Of a stretch of DNA of 7,439 bases, positions 5,742 through 7,439 are shown one piece after another. Each line of letters opens with the position of its first letter. Within the stretch, counting starts at the first letter, position 1. The stretch lies in assembly GCA_947302675.1 (NCBI GenBank), contig CAMYWI010000059.1:1-7439 (forward strand), given 5' to 3'. The translations under genes and the position numbers were made by a program. A model generated the notes under the pieces. That model did no database searches. It saw nothing but the letters and a program-made list of their open reading frames with translations, and was not told where the DNA came from. The stretch is from an uncultured Selenomonadales bacterium (GTDB taxonomy: Bacteria > Bacillota_C > Negativicutes > Selenomonadales > Selenomonadaceae).

Positions 5742-7046
5742 TTACAGTTGGGGGGGGGCATAAGCAATAGGCAACTTCAAAAGCTCGCCAAATAATTCGT
5801 CGGTGCCCTCTGTTTTATATCTCTGATTCCCAGCAAAAGATGTGAAAGTCATCTCACCAAAATAAACTTTGCCTTCAATCTCATAAAAATCTACTCGAAC
5901 GAATGCAAAACCTTCTGCAAGTTTTGCGGCGAGTTCTTTCATTAGCTCAAAATTTTTAGGTTTGGGAATTTTTTCGGGATTATCACTGCGCGGATGCTCG
6001 CGTCTTTCTATATTCATAGGTTGCCAATTCATATCGAAATAATCAATTCGTTCATCTGTTGTGCGTCCCGTCATAACTTTGCAATGATTTACTCTGCCAT
6101 TAAAACATGAAAATTTATAGTCGGTGAGATCTTTCGCATCGCCGTTCGCCATAAATTTTTCTGCAATGATTTTTCTGTCAATGCGCGTGTAATGTGGCTC
6201 AAGAGATACTACACTAAAGTCTGTCGCGAGCCAAGCGTTGATTCTTTCGCGGGCGTGTCGCTTATTAAATTTCTCCTTGTCGCGGCAGATAATGTTCATA
6301 CCAGAGCCGTGATTGCACTTCAAGACAAATTGATTGGGAAGGGCGTCAAAGTTAATTTCGTCGAAGTCGCTCCAAACGCCGAGCAGAGGAATAAGATATT
6401 CGTCGCCGATTTTTTCTGCAATCCAACTGCGCACGGCGTATTTATCAGCAAGGCGAGACTTGAGCGGCGTCGCGTCGAAGAGAATCAGCCACTTCAACTT
6501 TTCAGTAAAAGTCTTCGGGTTGTCAAAGTCGAGCGGGCGACCTCTCCTCTTCTGAAAGCCACGCGCCATAATTTCGGGGTAGCGACTCGGATCCATGTTT
6601 TTATATCGGCGAGCCGATTGAAAGCGCGAGACCGTTTTTTTGAAAAATTTTTCGTCACCCGCGCCGCGAAGGTGAAACTCCAAACCGCAGAAATAAGCAA
6701 TGTCCTTGCCGTCCTTGTCTGGCAGTTTGAATGATTTCCAGCCGTCTTTGGCGTCCCACAAAATAATTTTGCGCGGCTCCAAGTCTTTCTCGCGGAAAAA
6801 ATTGATAAGCGGCTCTCTTTTGTCGGCGTCGTCGGTAATGATAATTGCGTCGACAAACTTATAATTAAAGCTCGGCAAACTTTGCGACGCGAAGACTTCA
6901 AGCTCCTTGTCGTCACGCATGATTGAAATTTTTTCAAGCTCCTCGCTCAGCAACGCGACGACCTCAAAGTCGCGGCTGACGGCGTCCGCAAAAAAATCGT
7001 TCAAGCTCGACAGCGTGCCGTGCACTAAAACTTTTTTCCTGCGCAA
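5742..7046 (-). CDS. TupA-like ATP-grasp protein with extra N-terminal domain
   Basis: 434 residues in two parts. Residues 1-145 look like a Rossmann-type alpha/beta domain (KVLVHGTLSS at 5-14, then alternating strands such as FEVVALLS and VDAIIITDD) that I cannot name. Residues 150-425 match the TupA-like ATP-grasp family: NPKTFTEKLKWL (176-187), DKYAVRSWI (201-209), the glycine-rich LKCNHGSG (242-249), AEKFM (295-299), DYKFSCFNG (309-317), and VRVDFYEI with FGEMTFTS (383-403), where Asp386 and Glu398 are probable metal ligands. TupA makes teichuronopeptide, and relatives sit in capsule and O-antigen clusters, so a ligase acting on a surface glycan is likely; the substrate is unknown and no glycosyltransferases adjoin it. 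Translation starts at TTG (7046), backed by AAGGAGGG six bases upstream. Nine C in a row lie just before the stop. Confidence 0.88.
   Translation of the reverse strand: MRRKKVLVHGTLSSLNDFFADAVSRDFEVVALLSEELEKISIMRDDKELEVFASQSLPSFNYKFVDAIIITDDADKREPLINFFREKDLEPRKIILWDAKDGWKSFKLPDKDGKDIAYFCGLEFHLRGAGDEKFFKKTVSRFQSARRYKNMDPSRYPEIMARGFQKRRGRPLDFDNPKTFTEKLKWLILFDATPLKSRLADKYAVRSWIAEKIGDEYLIPLLGVWSDFDEINFDALPNQFVLKCNHGSGMNIICRDKEKFNKRHARERINAWLATDFSVVSLEPHYTRIDRKIIAEKFMANGDAKDLTDYKFSCFNGRVNHCKVMTGRTTDERIDYFDMNWQPMNIERREHPRSDNPEKIPKPKNFELMKELAAKLAEGFAFVRVDFYEIEGKVYFGEMTFTSFAGNQRYKTEGTDELFGELLKLPIAYAPPQL
5750..5758 (-). repeat. C9 homopolymer at the 3' end of the ATP-grasp gene
   Basis: The plus strand reads nine G (5750-5758), so the coding strand has nine C spanning the last Ala-Pro-Pro-Gln codons, two codons before the stop. 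It is the longest G/C homopolymer I see in the window. Length changes of one base would replace the final residues and move the stop (see findings). Confidence 0.85.
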
Positions 7047-7050
7047 TAAA

Positions 7051-7059
7051 ATCCCTCCT
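7051..7059 (-). promoter_or_regulatory. Strong ribosome binding site supporting a TTG start
   Basis: On the minus strand AAGGAGGGA precedes TTG (7046-7044) with the GGAGG core seven bases from the codon. No ATG lies at suitable spacing, and the first in-frame alternatives (GTG for Val6 or Val8) would be too far away. Confidence 0.8.
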
Positions 7060-7073
7060 TAAAAATTTTCCAC

Positions 7074-7101
7074 ATTATAGCACATAAATTGCGACGCGCA
7101 A
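7074..7101 (-). promoter_or_regulatory. Extended -10 promoter for the ATP-grasp gene
   Basis: On the minus strand a perfect TATAAT (7079-7074) is preceded by TGC, giving the extended -10 form TGnTATAAT. A weak -35, TTGCGC (7101-7096), stands 16 bases upstream. Transcription would begin near 7067, giving a leader of about 20 bases that contains the AAGGAGGG site. Confidence 0.7.
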
Positions 7102-7102
7102 A

Positions 7103-7131
7103 TTGACATAAAAAGCTTTGCGATATAAAAT
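7103..7131 (+). promoter_or_regulatory. Sigma-70-type promoter for the YhdT-like gene
   Basis: A consensus -35 TTGACA (7103-7108) is followed by 17 bases and a -10 TAAAAT (7126-7131, five of six). Its -35 box begins one base from the -35 region of the divergent promoter, so the two promoters are back to back. The leader of about 50 bases to the ATG at 7189 shows no clear riboswitch or attenuator. Confidence 0.72.
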
Positions 7132-7188
7132 GCGGCGCGAAATAAGCTTGTACTCTCAACGGGGAGACGAGACTTGGAGGTTTTCGTA

Positions 7189-7439
7189 ATGAAAAAAGTT
7201 AAAGCGTCCATGAGCGACGCGCAGAAGTTCAGCCTGGTTAGGCGCGAGGCGATTTACACGGGGCTTGCGCTTTGCGGGCTGATAATTTTTTGGCTAATCG
7301 CGGGCTTTGGGACGGCGTCGCTTGACGTGAAAATTTTTCACTTGCCGCTGTGGGCGTTGCTCGGAAGTGTCGGCGTTTGGTTCTTCGCGATAATTATCAG
7401 CGCGGTCTTGAGCAAAATTTTATTCAAGGACGTTGAGTT
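7189..7439 (+). CDS. YhdT/DUF997-family small membrane protein (3'-truncated)
   Basis: 83 residues are visible and the frame is still open at the window edge; family members are about 80-95 residues, so only a few are missing. The ATG at 7189 has GGAGG (7176-7180) eight bases upstream and is driven by the promoter at 7103-7131. A charged N terminus ending in RREA (18-21) is followed by two hydrophobic helices, about 22-40 (ending IIFWLIAGFG) and about 53-77, separated by a loop with HLPLW (51-55), and by FKDVE after the second helix. This layout (REA, first helix ending in a W-containing segment, xLPxW, second helix, K/R-D) matches YhdT/DUF997. Members usually sit just upstream of panF-type sodium/pantothenate symporters and are thought to be associated small subunits, though the role is unproven. 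A symporter gene is expected just past the window. Confidence 0.78.
   Translation, partial: MKKVKASMSDAQKFSLVRREAIYTGLALCGLIIFWLIAGFGTASLDVKIFHLPLWALLGSVGVWFFAIIISAVLSKILFKDVE

Noticed and set aside
6192..6734. Plus-strand open frame (180 codons) antisense to the ATP-grasp gene
   Set aside because: The minus-strand frame has clear family motifs throughout; this one has none and no ribosome binding site.
7132..7188. Riboswitch or attenuator in the YhdT-like gene leader
   Set aside because: The leader is short and shows no stable stem or conserved aptamer motif that I recognise.

Overview
The window looks like a chromosomal fragment of an anaerobic, diderm Firmicute of the Negativicutes, probably Selenomonadaceae-like. 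This is inferred from a large RTX-type calcium-binding repeat protein, a TupA-like ATP-grasp protein of surface-glycan type, strong AAGGAGG-type ribosome binding sites, AAAATTTT-rich spacers with GC-rich codons, and a YhdT-type protein. No rRNA or tRNA gene is present to settle the taxonomy. I recognise no CRISPR array, insertion sequence, integrase or phage gene.

Layout. Positions 1-1863 (+) hold the 3' part of a long secreted or surface protein whose visible portion is dominated by 24 consecutive 18-residue RTX-like units. It converges on a minus-strand pair, trkA (2399-3739) followed 15 bases later by a small secreted CAP-domain protein (1913-2383). The two converging transcripts share one bidirectional terminator at 1874-1914. 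A 204-base spacer (3740-3943) upstream of trkA carries four successive hairpins and may be a dispersed palindromic element. Next on the minus strand is a stand-alone radical SAM protein (3944-5551) with its own promoter. A 190-base spacer then holds a second GCAAC palindrome and a strong terminator for the next minus-strand gene, a TupA-like ATP-grasp protein with an extra N-terminal domain (5742-7046, TTG start, C9 tract at its 3' end). The last spacer (7047-7188) has back-to-back promoters; the plus-strand one drives a small two-helix membrane protein of the YhdT/DUF997 family, which runs off the window edge.

How the genes relate. The only convincing operon is trkA plus the CAP protein gene. 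The others are separated by promoters or terminators and look like independent units. Three of the six genes concern the envelope or exterior (RTX repeat protein, CAP protein, glycan-type ATP-grasp), and two concern ion or solute transport (TrkA regulation of K+ uptake; YhdT, usually beside a pantothenate/sodium symporter). No wholly new multi-gene system is visible. The most unusual elements are the one-sided architecture of the RTX array, the hairpin cluster, the C-terminal cysteine cluster on the radical SAM protein, and the C9 tract at the end of the ATP-grasp gene.
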